Assembly: GCA_023434145.1 (NCBI GenBank)
Contig: JAEYTI010000359.1
Location: 1 to 60,008 of the forward strand
Length of the DNA: 60,008 bases
DNA from: Chloroflexota bacterium
GTDB lineage: Bacteria; Chloroflexota; Anaerolineae; Anaerolineales; Anaerolineaceae
Direction: 5' to 3'
In this document: positions 10,628 to 18,201 of the stretch, piece by piece
Layout of the letters: each line of letters begins with the position of its first letter
Numbering within the stretch: position 1 is the first letter of the stretch
Notes under the pieces: model-generated
The model's input: the letters and a program-made list of their open reading frames with translations, nothing else
The model's database searches: none
Told to the model about the DNA's origin: nothing
Made by a program: the position numbers and the translations under genes

Positions 10628-10658
10628 ACTTTAAACCCTAAAGCTGCATGAGAGTCAA
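10628..10658 (-). promoter_or_regulatory. MerR-type promoter with 19-bp spacer
   Basis: On the minus strand TTGACT (10653-10658) and TAAAGT (10628-10633) are 19 bp apart. The over-long spacer holds an imperfect dyad (AC-CT-A-G half-sites facing each other), as in promoters that MerR-family activators untwist. It drives the MerR gene starting at 10570. Confidence 0.75.
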
Positions 10659-10730
10659 TATCATTTTCGCACCAATTTTGTCGCAATAACCTGTAGGTTG
10701 TTTGGAAACGTACTTTCACCCCGCAGCGTG

Positions 10731-10736
10731 TATAAT
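10731..10736 (+). promoter_or_regulatory. -10 box for the sortase gene
   Basis: A perfect TATAAT lies 26 bp before the sortase start codon, giving a leader of about 20 nt. No convincing -35 element is seen at the right distance. Confidence 0.55.
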
Positions 10737-10762
10737 AACGAAATGGAAAGGACCCCCCACCG

Positions 10763-11683
10763 GTGAACCGCAGAAAACGATCCGTTGAAGATTTATCCGT
10801 AGACGAGCTGCGCCAACTGCTGATTGAGAAGCGCCGCAGCGAGCGCTACAAGCGGCTGGATCATTACCGCCGCACCGGGCGCGTGATCCAGGTGGAATCG
10901 GCGCCCACGCACGCCGCGCTCGACTCGCTGACGGCGTACCCAATCGATGGCGAATCGCTGCTGCCCGGTGAAAGCGAGCCCAAACCACCCAGCAAAGCAC
11001 GCGTCTTTTTCGACCGGCTGCTGTTTCTCATCGAGGTGGCGGCGGTGTTGGGGCTGGCGTACGTGCTGTTCAACGGCGTAAACGTCATCCGCAGCCTGAA
11101 TCAGGAAGTGGTCGCAGCCCTGGAGCAGCCGACCCCGGCGCCCACGCCGCTCTTCCAGGCAGTGGTGCTGCCATCTGGGCATACTCCGCCGCGTGAAGGC
11201 GTCACCCGCTTCAACGAAGATGAAATCCCTGAGCACCTGCGCCCGCTGGTGCAGTCACAGGCGCAGATCCCGCTGCCCACGCCCGGCCCGCAGCACGCGG
11301 TGAATATCAAAATTCCGGCGATCAATGTCAGTTCGCCCGTGGTGCAGGGTGATGGCTGGGAGCAGTTGAAAAAAGGCGTCGGGCAGCATTTGGGCACCCC
11401 CAACCCCGGGGCCGTGGGCAACGTGGTACTCTCTGCGCACAACGACGTGTTTGGCCAGCTCTTCCGCGACCTGGATCAACTCCAGCCCGGCGACGAGGTG
11501 ATCCTGTATACGCAGCAGCGTGCCTACACCTACATCGTCCGCCAGACGCAGGTTGTCGAACCAACGTACATCGAAGTACTGGCCCCTACCCGCGAGCCGG
11601 TCGTCACGCTGATCTCCTGCTACCCTTACCTGGTCGACAACCAGCGCATCGTCGTCACCGCTTACCTCGCTGACGGCAATTAA
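10763..11683 (+). CDS. Sortase (transpeptidase)
   Basis: Membrane-anchored sortase that would cleave a sorting motif and join secreted proteins to an amine acceptor. The 306-aa protein has a charged N-terminal tail, one membrane segment (about residues 85-105) and a Thr-Pro-rich linker. The C-terminal sortase beta-barrel starts at INIKIPAINV-like sequence. The catalytic triad is visible: His226 in LSAHND, Cys286 in LISCYPY and Arg295 in NQRIVV. It starts with GTG, supported by the -10 box just upstream. No classic LPXTG protein with a membrane tail is seen in the window. The last four bases overlap the convergent VOC gene. Confidence 0.92.
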   Translation: MNRRKRSVEDLSVDELRQLLIEKRRSERYKRLDHYRRTGRVIQVESAPTHAALDSLTAYPIDGESLLPGESEPKPPSKARVFFDRLLFLIEVAAVLGLAYVLFNGVNVIRSLNQEVVAALEQPTPAPTPLFQAVVLPSGHTPPREGVTRFNEDEIPEHLRPLVQSQAQIPLPTPGPQHAVNIKIPAINVSSPVVQGDGWEQLKKGVGQHLGTPNPGAVGNVVLSAHNDVFGQLFRDLDQLQPGDEVILYTQQRAYTYIVRQTQVVEPTYIEVLAPTREPVVTLISCYPYLVDNQRIVVTAYLADGN

Positions 11684-12096
11684 CCCGCTCCGCCTGCCTG
11701 GAACAGGGTGATCTGCATTCCATCCGGGTCTTGCAGGCGGGCATTTCGGTCGCCCCACGGAGTCAGCACAGGCGGGTGCACCAGCACGGCCCCGTGCGCC
11801 AGCAGCCGTTCCACCGCAGCATCGAGATCGGGCACTTGCAGCGCAAAACGAATCTGCCCGCTCACCCGTCGCCCTGCTTCGAGGAAGTCAATCACCTCTG
11901 CCTGCCGCTCGTCGAAGATTTCTATCGTCGCCTGACCTAATTCCAGCATCAGCGCCCTGCCGCCATCATTGTTCCACACCGCCGCAGGCTCGATCCCCAA
12001 CCCCTGGCCATAGAACTTCACCAGCCGCTCATAATCAGCGGTAGTGATCGCTACGCGCAGCTCCAAAACCGGTTGTTTGCTATTTTCTGTCGGCAT
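11680..12096 (-). CDS. VOC-superfamily (glyoxalase/bleomycin-resistance fold) protein
   Basis: A 138-aa single-chain VOC protein, half of the paired beta-alpha-beta-beta-beta unit that dimerises to form a metal or ligand pocket. Supporting segments: LRVAITTADYERLVKFYGQGLG at the N-terminus, IRFALQVPDLDAAVERLLAHGA at the second half, and the closing WGDRNARLQDPDGMQITLF typical of the family. Substrate unknown; some relatives bind bleomycin-like drugs, others are dioxygenases. It is convergent with the sortase gene and overlaps it by 4 bp. Confidence 0.85.
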   Translation of the reverse strand: MPTENSKQPVLELRVAITTADYERLVKFYGQGLGIEPAAVWNNDGGRALMLELGQATIEIFDERQAEVIDFLEAGRRVSGQIRFALQVPDLDAAVERLLAHGAVLVHPPVLTPWGDRNARLQDPDGMQITLFQAGGAG

Positions 12097-12143
12097 AGTT
12101 TCACCCTATCCTACCCCCACAAATCGTTTTTCTCATTGTATAC

Positions 12144-12206
12144 GGGTTTTTGGGTGTTTTGCGCGGGAGTTGTTCAGCAACTCCCGAGCAAAACACCCAA
12201 AAACCC
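12144..12206. repeat. Long hairpin (19 bp + 9 bp, one mismatch)
   Basis: Outer arms 12144-12162/12188-12206 (19 bp) and inner arms 12164-12172/12178-12186 (9 bp) pair perfectly; only G12163/A12187 fails to pair; loop TTCAG. It lies in the divergent gap between the VOC gene and a small membrane-protein gene, right before a TATAAT (12219-12224). Confidence 0.95.
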
Positions 12207-12218
12207 ACAAAAAAGGAG

Positions 12219-12224
12219 TATAAT
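12219..12224 (+). promoter_or_regulatory. -10 box for the small membrane protein
   Basis: TATAAT lies 13 bp downstream of the long hairpin; the -35 region would fall inside the right arm of the hairpin. If the palindrome extruded as a cruciform it would compete with RNA polymerase binding here. Confidence 0.5.
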
Positions 12225-12298
12225 ACCCTCCGTCACCGGAATTATTCGACAATTTTCTGCACCGCAGTGCGGTCGCGATCTTTTTCTCAGGAGTTGGA

Positions 12299-12547
12299 AT
12301 GGCTAAGAAAATCAAACGCAAAGTCTCGCAGGTTGCTGCGCCCGCCAACAGCGGCGCTGAGGTGTTTGAAGCGCCGGTCGCCGAAACCTCGACCTCCGCT
12401 GCCCCGCGCACGTACATCCGCCGCACCCCTGCAACCACCGAGTTCAACCCCGATTACACCTACGTAATCAAAGACCTCAAGCGCATCGGCACGCTCGCCG
12501 GCACCTTCTTCGTCATCCTGATCGTGCTGTCGTTCATTATCAACTAG
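12299..12547 (+). CDS. Small membrane-anchored protein
   Basis: An 82-aa protein with a basic start (MAKKIKRK), an Ala/Ser/Thr-rich flexible part, then FNPDYTYVIKDLKRIG and one C-terminal membrane helix (GTLAGTFFVILIVLSFII). The DYTYVxxDLKRI pattern before a single helix suggests a conserved small protein, but I cannot assign a function. The start has CAGGAG seven bases upstream; a promoter box and a strong terminator bracket it, so it is a single-gene unit. Confidence 0.75.
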   Translation: MAKKIKRKVSQVAAPANSGAEVFEAPVAETSTSAAPRTYIRRTPATTEFNPDYTYVIKDLKRIGTLAGTFFVILIVLSFIIN

Positions 12548-12565
12548 AACTTCACGCTGTAAATC

Positions 12566-12596
12566 AAAAGGCCGCCCAAAAACTGGGCGGCCTTTT
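12566..12596 (+). terminator. Intrinsic terminator
   Basis: AAAAGGCCGCCC (12566-12577) pairs with GGGCGGCCTTTT (12585-12596), loop 7 nt, followed by a further T. It ends the small membrane-protein unit. Confidence 0.93.
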
Positions 12597-12607
12597 TGCT
12601 TGGTTCA

Positions 12608-12645
12608 TTGTTCTCTCACAACGACTGGGCGTTGTGAGAGAACAA
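12608..12645. repeat. Perfect 16-bp hairpin before the serC stop
   Basis: Arms 12608-12623 and 12630-12645 pair around a 6-nt loop. It lies 6 bp from the serC stop codon on the minus strand and 11 bp from the preceding plus-strand terminator, so it may be the serC terminator. Confidence 0.9.
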
Positions 12646-12651
12646 AATAAT

Positions 12652-13746
12652 CTACCCGTTCTTGCGCTGGAATTCGACCATAAAGCTCGATAGCGCCTTT
12701 GCCGACTCAATCGGAAGCGCATTGTAGACGGATGCGCGCAGCCCGCCCACCGAGCGGTGACCCTTCAGGCCAATCAACTCGGCCTTCTTAGCTTCCTTCA
12801 CGAACAGGTCTTCCAGCTCCTCGCTTGGCAAGCGGAAGGGGATGTTCATGATCGAACGGGCCTCGGGTTTGGCATGCCCGCGGTAGAACCCGCCGGACTG
12901 GTCGATGGTATCGTAGACGATAGCGGCCTTTTCCTGGTTGATCTTGTACATACCCTCGAGCCCACCCAGCCCCTTGAGCCACTGGAGCACCAACCCAACC
13001 ATGTAGATCGAATAAGCTGGCGGGGTATTGTGCAGCGAGCCGCTCGCGGCCAGAGTCTTGTAGTCGAGCATGACGGGCAATTTCTCCGGCACGCGCGCCA
13101 GCAGATCTTCTTTGATGATGCCAACCACAACACCCGCGGGGCCGGCGTTCTTCTGCGCGCCTGCGTAGATCATGTCATATTTGGTCACATCGACCGGCTG
13201 GCTGAGAAAGTCCGAAGACATATCGCAGATCACCGGCACACCGCTGGCAGTCTTGGGCTCAGTCTTGAATTCTACGCCGTGGATGGTCTCGTTGTGGCAG
13301 AAGTGCACGTAGGCAGCCTGCGGATCGAGTTTCAGTTCGCTGTCCTGGGGCAGGCGGCTGAAATTATCCGCTTCGCCATTGAAGGCCACGCAGGTCTGGC
13401 CCAGCTTTTGCGCTTCTTTCAGCGCCGTCTTGCTCCACGAGCCTGTGACGATGTAATCGGCAGAGGCCTCGGTCGGGCGGAAATTCATCGGGATCATGGC
13501 AAATTGAAGCGTTGCCCCACCCTGAACGAAAACGACCTTGTAGTTCGCGGGGATGCCCAGCAGCTCGCGCAGGTCCGCTTCCGCGGTCTGGATGATCGAT
13601 TCGTACTCTTTGGAGCGGTGGCTCATTTCCATGACGCCCATACCGCTGCCGTGCCAGTCGAGCATTTCAGATTGGGCTGTTTCGAGCACCGGTACCGGCA
13701 GAACGGACGGACCGGCATTAAAATTGTGTACGCGCTTGGTAGACAT
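12652..13746 (-). CDS. serC: Phosphoserine aminotransferase
   Basis: PLP-dependent class V aminotransferase that converts 3-phosphohydroxypyruvate to phosphoserine in serine synthesis. The 364-aa protein matches SerC throughout: VHNFNAGPSVLP, MEMSHRSKEYESI, QGGATLQFAMIPMN, CDMSSDFLSQP, and the PLP-binding lysine in YAGAQKNAGPAG. The end carries GHRSVGGLRASVYNA. ATG at 13746 was preferred over one at 13758 because GGGAG stands five bases before it and family members begin here. No other serine-pathway gene is adjacent. It appears to be transcribed alone. Confidence 0.96.
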   Translation of the reverse strand: MSTKRVHNFNAGPSVLPVPVLETAQSEMLDWHGSGMGVMEMSHRSKEYESIIQTAEADLRELLGIPANYKVVFVQGGATLQFAMIPMNFRPTEASADYIVTGSWSKTALKEAQKLGQTCVAFNGEADNFSRLPQDSELKLDPQAAYVHFCHNETIHGVEFKTEPKTASGVPVICDMSSDFLSQPVDVTKYDMIYAGAQKNAGPAGVVVGIIKEDLLARVPEKLPVMLDYKTLAASGSLHNTPPAYSIYMVGLVLQWLKGLGGLEGMYKINQEKAAIVYDTIDQSGGFYRGHAKPEARSIMNIPFRLPSEELEDLFVKEAKKAELIGLKGHRSVGGLRASVYNALPIESAKALSSFMVEFQRKNG

Positions 13747-13810
13747 GCAATCTCCCATCGTGGTGTTGATCGAATAACCGGACGGAACGTCAAAACGACA
13801 GATTGAGAAC

Positions 13811-13891
13811 CTATCCGAAAATTATTTTGTGTTCGTTGTTTGGGTGGCGTAGCCACCCAAACAACGAACACAAGCAATATTTTTTGGATAG
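13811..13891. repeat. Composite hairpin with GGC-GTA-GCC tip
   Basis: A perfect 22-bp inner stem (13827-13848 with 13852-13873, loop GTA) sits inside an imperfect outer stem beginning CTATCCGAAAA and ending TTTTGGATAG. It shares this outer arm and the tip with the hairpin at 54796-54872, and partly with 9541-9727. It lies upstream of serC and downstream of the glycosidase gene. Confidence 0.9.
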
Positions 13892-13966
13892 ATACTTATT
13901 ATACTCTTCCCTCTACATACAGCAGGTTGAGGCAAGTGTAACCATTTTGCCGTTAGTTTCATCACC

Positions 13967-15604
13967 TCACATTTGCCAAACGCCCGCGCTGATCCCCGGC
14001 AGGCGCACGCACCAGCCGTCGTCCTCGGGCGTAAGGCCGTGCTCATGCCCATACAGTAGCATAGGCTTGCTCCCTGCCCCGTCAATCGCTGGCAGGCGCA
14101 CTTCCACCGGGCGGTCCGAAGGGTTCACCGCCACGACTACTGTCTCACCATCGCCGCGGCGCAGATAGACAAACGGGTAGCGCCCCGCTTCGGCATACAG
14201 CGGCACAAACTCGCTGCGGTTGCACAGCGCCGGGTGCGCGCGGCGCAGATCGATCAGCTTGCGGACGGTGTTGAGCAGCGACAATGGGTCTTTCTCCTGA
14301 TCCGCGACGGTGCGCCCGCTCAGTTCAGGCTCAACGGGCAGGTAAAGTACGTCTGCCGACGCGTCCGAGAAGCCGGCGTTGGGGGCATCCGCCGCCCACT
14401 GCATGGGGGTGCGCGCTTCGGTTCGCCCGTAGCTGCCTTCCTTGGAAGGTAATCCTCGCACGCCTACCATGCCAATCTCGTCGCCATAGTAGATCTTCGG
14501 CACGCCGGGCATGGTCAACAGAAACACGTAGGCCACTTCCATTTCTTTCTGCGTACGGCCATAAGCCAGACGCGGAGCAATGTCGTGATTGCCGGTGGGG
14601 ATGCAGATATAGCCATTGTGGCGGGTGGCGTTGTAGTGAGGGGTGAAGTCATCCACAAATTCCATAATGTTGCCCAGCCCGGCCTTATCAAAGAAGCTGA
14701 AACCGTAGCGGTTTGAGCCCATCCCAAACCCGCTGTTCTTGCGGAACAGGGAGGTATAGCCGGTGGTGCCAAAGTGAATGTAGAAATCAATGTGGAACCC
14801 GGCCATAATCGCCCGCTCGGGGTAGCTCCACTCCGACATCAGCACCGCCTCGGGGTAGCGCTCCTCCAACCAGCCGCGCATCTCCTGCCACAGCTTGATG
14901 TTCTGCCGCGAACCAGGGTCGTTCTTCACCAGCGAGGCCGCCATATCGACGCGGAAGCCGTCTGCGCCCATATCCAGCCAGAACTTCATGATGTTCTTCA
15001 ATTCCTGGCGCATCGCCATCGGGCCAGGAGCATCCACCGCCTGCTGCCATGGGAAATCGGGGTCCGGGTTGGCAAAACCGTAGTTCAGCGCGGGTTGAAA
15101 GTAGAAGAAATTGGGGATGTACCCGGCGCTGCGGTCCGCCATGCCCCGCACAGGGACCAGGTTCGGCGCGCCACGATCCCAAACGGAAGAGGTCCATACG
15201 TACCAATCGGTATATTGGTTCTTCTCTTGCTTTGCCGACTGTTTGAACCAATCGCACTCGATAGACGTATGCCCGGCGACCAGATCCAGCACCACGCGGA
15301 TGCCGCGCTTGTGCGCTTCCTCAAACAGCCGCCTGAGATCATCATTCGTGCCATAGCGCGGAGCGACTTTATAGAAATCCGATACATCGTAGCCCGCGTC
15401 GCCAAACGGCGAATCAAAGCACGGGTTAAGCCAGATGGCATTGATGCCCAGCGACTTAACGTAATCGAGTTTCTCGATGATACCCGGCAGATCGCCGATT
15501 CCGTCGTTGTTACTGTCAGAAAACGTCTGCGGATATATCTCGTAGAATATGGCCTTTTCAAGCCAATCGGGGTTGTGGAAACTAGGAAAAAGGGAGTTTG
15601 TCAT
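13967..15604 (-). CDS. GH13 alpha-amylase-family glycosidase
   Basis: A 545-aa cytoplasmic-looking glycoside hydrolase of the trehalose synthase/oligo-1,6-glucosidase branch, acting on short alpha-glucans or related disaccharides. The barrel begins AIFYEIYPQTFSDSN with GIGDLPGI. The catalytic trio is Asp220 (GFRVDMA, nucleophile), Glu258 (MSEWSYP, acid/base) and Asp341 (GNHDIAPRLA). A C-terminal beta-domain ends the protein. No signal peptide is present. The start MTNSLF at 15604 follows GGAA; frames further upstream look spurious. The exact substrate cannot be read off. It stands alone between the serC and PRC-lipoprotein genes. Confidence 0.9.
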   Translation of the reverse strand: MTNSLFPSFHNPDWLEKAIFYEIYPQTFSDSNNDGIGDLPGIIEKLDYVKSLGINAIWLNPCFDSPFGDAGYDVSDFYKVAPRYGTNDDLRRLFEEAHKRGIRVVLDLVAGHTSIECDWFKQSAKQEKNQYTDWYVWTSSVWDRGAPNLVPVRGMADRSAGYIPNFFYFQPALNYGFANPDPDFPWQQAVDAPGPMAMRQELKNIMKFWLDMGADGFRVDMAASLVKNDPGSRQNIKLWQEMRGWLEERYPEAVLMSEWSYPERAIMAGFHIDFYIHFGTTGYTSLFRKNSGFGMGSNRYGFSFFDKAGLGNIMEFVDDFTPHYNATRHNGYICIPTGNHDIAPRLAYGRTQKEMEVAYVFLLTMPGVPKIYYGDEIGMVGVRGLPSKEGSYGRTEARTPMQWAADAPNAGFSDASADVLYLPVEPELSGRTVADQEKDPLSLLNTVRKLIDLRRAHPALCNRSEFVPLYAEAGRYPFVYLRRGDGETVVVAVNPSDRPVEVRLPAIDGAGSKPMLLYGHEHGLTPEDDGWCVRLPGISAGVWQM

Positions 15605-15682
15605 GTGGAATTCCATATACGGTGTAAAGTATTCGGGATAAAACACTTGCTATGGTGCATCCAACCCTGTCATCATAACGCG

Positions 15683-15709
15683 AAAGCCCCTCCATGGGGA
15701 AGGGCTTTT
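15683..15709. terminator. Terminator-like hairpin after the PRC lipoprotein gene
   Basis: AAAGCCC (15683-15689) pairs with GGGCTTT (15702-15708) with extra pairing inside the loop. A short T-run follows on both strands. It is well placed to end minus-strand transcription from the lipoprotein gene stopping at 15734. Confidence 0.7.
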
Positions 15710-15733
15710 GCTCACCTTTTCGTAATGAAGGTG

Positions 15734-17416
15734 TTACTTCATACCCCAATACGTGCGCAGTTGGGCGTCCCAATTGGCATCAGAAAGGTTCAAGTTTTCC
15801 ATATCGGTCGCAGGAGCTTCGCTCAGCCGAACCTCATCATCCAGGTATTTCAACTGCCCATCCCTTAGGTTGTATTCAAAGTTCATCCATGGCACAAGGC
15901 GGATGTCCTCGCCCGATTGGAGGGCCACGTAAGCCGCTTGACCATCCGGGTTGAAGATCATATCGGCCACTTCTCCGAGGTTCTCACCCGCTGGGCCAAA
16001 AACCGGCTCGGTGATGATCCGCATTACGCGCACTTCCTCGCGCGGAGCATCTCCAGGCGTAAGCGGAGTCGCTGTTGTGGATGCGCTTTCCACAACGGGC
16101 ATAAATTCACGCCAGTACTGCTCGACAGCGGGGCGCCAATCGACGGTACTGTCCATGTCTGATACGTTGACGAAGGAAGGGGCGTCGATTAGCAGGGTTG
16201 GGTCAATGTTCAACACCATCTGCTCTTCTTCCGCGTCCCAATCGAGCGCCATCCAGGGCAGCAGTACCAGGCGGCCCTGCTCTTGTATCACCGCATATTC
16301 GCTTTGTCCCTGGATGTGCATCCACCAGTCTACAAGTTGGCCGACTTCATTCCCTGAGCGGTCAACGACCTGCTGCTCCAGTAATGCAGCGGCCTTCACC
16401 GGCAAACGCGCGCCCTCTTCCGTAGGCGTGGCGACTGCCGACCCAGACTGCGCGGTAACATCTTGCCAGTAATCTATCCAATCGGCATCCCAACCGGGCA
16501 GGGTCGTGTCCGGCAGGTCTGAGGGCGAGAAGTCTGGCGCGCTCTTGAGGCTCTCGATGGGTACGTTGAGCACAAAACGACCTTCCTCCGGTAGCCACGA
16601 CATGGCCTTCCAGCCCACCACGATCAAGTCGCGCCCTTCCGCCAGCGCACCACGCGGATCGAGGATACCAAAGGAAAATACGCCACCCTCGCCGATTACC
16701 ATATCCTCAATCTCACCCAGCTCTTCGCCTTGTGTGTCCACCAGCGGATACTCCATCTGGTTAAAGCGCTCATCGCGTAAATATGCGAGCCCTTCAGCAC
16801 GCTCTTCCGTGCCGGTTGCTGGCAGACCAGGCACCCGCTCCGACCAGTAAGCAGACGATTCCGCATCCCAGTTCCCGGTGAGGTCAGCGGGGTTGTCGAG
16901 TGCGCCTTCATCAAACTGCGGCGCGCCTGCTACGTCGGTTGCGTTCTCCAGCCAAACCTGCGGAGCGGGCTCTGCCCCTGCCAGATTATCACCGGCCGGA
17001 AAAACGACGATCTGGAAGGTGCCCCAGGGCAGTAGAACAGTGCGCTCAGGCTCTGTGCCAATTGTGCGCAAGCTGATGTGCCGGACTTGCCCGCTCAGTA
17101 GATCTGCGACAACGCCGGTCACGGCTCCTACCTGACCATCTGGGCCAGCCACATCGTAACCCAGCAGCGTTCCTGCCAGCACCGGCGCAGTGATCACCTC
17201 TGCATCCCCTTCCGGGCTAACCGGGGAGGGAACGGGCACGTCCTCAATGATGGGCGTTTCACCCGGCTCCACTTCTGAGGCAGGAGTCAGGGCCGCCTCG
17301 TTCTCCACCGGCCCCGAGCCAAGCGTCGCCGCCGGGGTGGCCTGGCTGTCACTTCCATCCCCCGCGCATGCTGCAAGCAGCAGGGCAAAAACTAGCAAAA
17401 TCCATCCGAACTTCAT
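15734..17416 (-). CDS. Lipoprotein with four PRC-barrel-like repeats
   Basis: The 560-aa product begins with a lipoprotein signal (MKFGWILLVFALLLAAC, lipobox LAAC). After an acidic Thr/Pro linker it has four related units: GTLLGYDVAGPDGQVGAVTG, YPLVDTQGEELGEIEDMV, EQQVVDRSGNEVGQLVDW and EPVFGPAGENLGEVADM. Each is a PRC-barrel-like strand set, and each is followed 60-90 residues later by a W-(D/R)-A/P...YW segment (NWDAESSAYW, GWDADWIDYW, DWRPAVEQYW, NWDAQLRTYW). PRC barrels bind proteins or RNA or scaffold complexes; here an extracellular envelope role is likely. The start at 17416 has GGAG six bases upstream; the open frame beyond it is antisense to the Nudix gene. Confidence 0.82.
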   Translation of the reverse strand: MKFGWILLVFALLLAACAGDGSDSQATPAATLGSGPVENEAALTPASEVEPGETPIIEDVPVPSPVSPEGDAEVITAPVLAGTLLGYDVAGPDGQVGAVTGVVADLLSGQVRHISLRTIGTEPERTVLLPWGTFQIVVFPAGDNLAGAEPAPQVWLENATDVAGAPQFDEGALDNPADLTGNWDAESSAYWSERVPGLPATGTEERAEGLAYLRDERFNQMEYPLVDTQGEELGEIEDMVIGEGGVFSFGILDPRGALAEGRDLIVVGWKAMSWLPEEGRFVLNVPIESLKSAPDFSPSDLPDTTLPGWDADWIDYWQDVTAQSGSAVATPTEEGARLPVKAAALLEQQVVDRSGNEVGQLVDWWMHIQGQSEYAVIQEQGRLVLLPWMALDWDAEEEQMVLNIDPTLLIDAPSFVNVSDMDSTVDWRPAVEQYWREFMPVVESASTTATPLTPGDAPREEVRVMRIITEPVFGPAGENLGEVADMIFNPDGQAAYVALQSGEDIRLVPWMNFEYNLRDGQLKYLDDEVRLSEAPATDMENLNLSDANWDAQLRTYWGMK

Positions 17417-17565
17417 TTTCATCTCCCCACCAAAAGCCCTTTCATTACTGCACTGCAATACACCCCAAGGAGTAATATTTCTCTCCCAAATATATCTGCG
17501 CCAGATGGCCGCGTCGATGGGGACTGTTCCCTTTTTCTCCCAGGACTTTCCCTTTTGGCTCTTTG

Positions 17566-17628
17566 GGTTTTGCTGTGGTTGTAGGGGAACGTTGCTTCGC
17601 AACGTTCCCCTACAACCACAGCAAAACC
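17566..17628. repeat. Perfect 30-bp hairpin with GC-TTC-GC apex
   Basis: Arms 17566-17595 and 17599-17628 are perfect reverse complements around TTC; the minus strand reads GCGAAGC at the tip (17594-17600). It lies in the divergent gap between the PRC-lipoprotein and Nudix genes, upstream of both, so a simple terminator role is unlikely. Confidence 0.97.
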
Positions 17629-17661
17629 AGAGACCCGCCCTTTTTCGCTCTCCGCACGCGG

Positions 17662-17667
17662 TACAAT
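17662..17667 (+). promoter_or_regulatory. -10 box for the Nudix gene
   Basis: TACAAT lies 28 bp before the Nudix ATG, giving a leader of about 22 nt. No good -35 element is apparent. Confidence 0.5.
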
Positions 17668-17695
17668 GCAGGCACTTCGCACATAAGAGGCATAT

Positions 17696-18151
17696 ATGGG
17701 ATACATCGACGACATTCGCAAAATGATTGGCCACTACCCACTGATCATGGTGGGGGCAGGCGTGCTGCTTACCGACGCCCAGGGTCGCCTGCTGCTGGGC
17801 AAGCGCGCCGACAACGGACGTTGGGGCCTGCCCGGTGGGGCGATGGAGCCAGGCGAGACCACGGAAGAAGCGGCACGCCGTGAGGCGCTGGAAGAAACTG
17901 GCCTGACGGTGGGGCAGATGGAGCTTTTCGGCGTGTTTTCTGGGCCTGAGCTGTTCTATATCTACCCGAACGGCGATCAGGTGTACAACGTTTCCGTTGT
18001 GTATGCCAGCAGCCAAACCAGCGGCGTGCTGAAAGGCGATGGCGAACACTCGCGTTTCCACTTCTTCGCACCGGCGGATATCCCCGAGGCGATCAGCCCG
18101 CCCATCCGTCCGATTATTCAGGCGTGGGTTGCGCAGCAAAAGCGCGCGTAA
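17696..18151 (+). CDS. Nudix hydrolase
   Basis: A 151-aa hydrolase of nucleoside diphosphates linked to another moiety. The Nudix box is intact: GGAMEPGETTEEAARREALE, followed by ETGL, supplies the metal-binding glutamates. The N-terminal MGYIDDIRKMIGHYPLIMVG resembles a subgroup of Nudix proteins acting on ADP-ribose or similar substrates, but the substrate cannot be fixed. The MFS gene follows in the same direction, with its own possible -10 box at 18164-18169. Confidence 0.9.
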   Translation: MGYIDDIRKMIGHYPLIMVGAGVLLTDAQGRLLLGKRADNGRWGLPGGAMEPGETTEEAARREALEETGLTVGQMELFGVFSGPELFYIYPNGDQVYNVSVVYASSQTSGVLKGDGEHSRFHFFAPADIPEAISPPIRPIIQAWVAQQKRA

Positions 18152-18201
18152 CAAAGTTGGTGATACAATGGGTTCATCCTATTATCCGTACAGGAAAACC
18201 C

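Noticed and set aside
12757..13806. 349-codon plus-strand ORF opposite serC
   Set aside because: Antisense shadow of serC; no recognisable domain and no ribosome-binding site.
14774..15868. 364-codon plus-strand ORF opposite the GH13 gene
   Set aside because: Antisense of a gene with intact catalytic motifs; it also runs into the terminator and next gene.
17423..18154. N-terminal extension of the PRC lipoprotein frame
   Set aside because: It is antisense to the Nudix gene and would bury the lipoprotein signal inside the protein.
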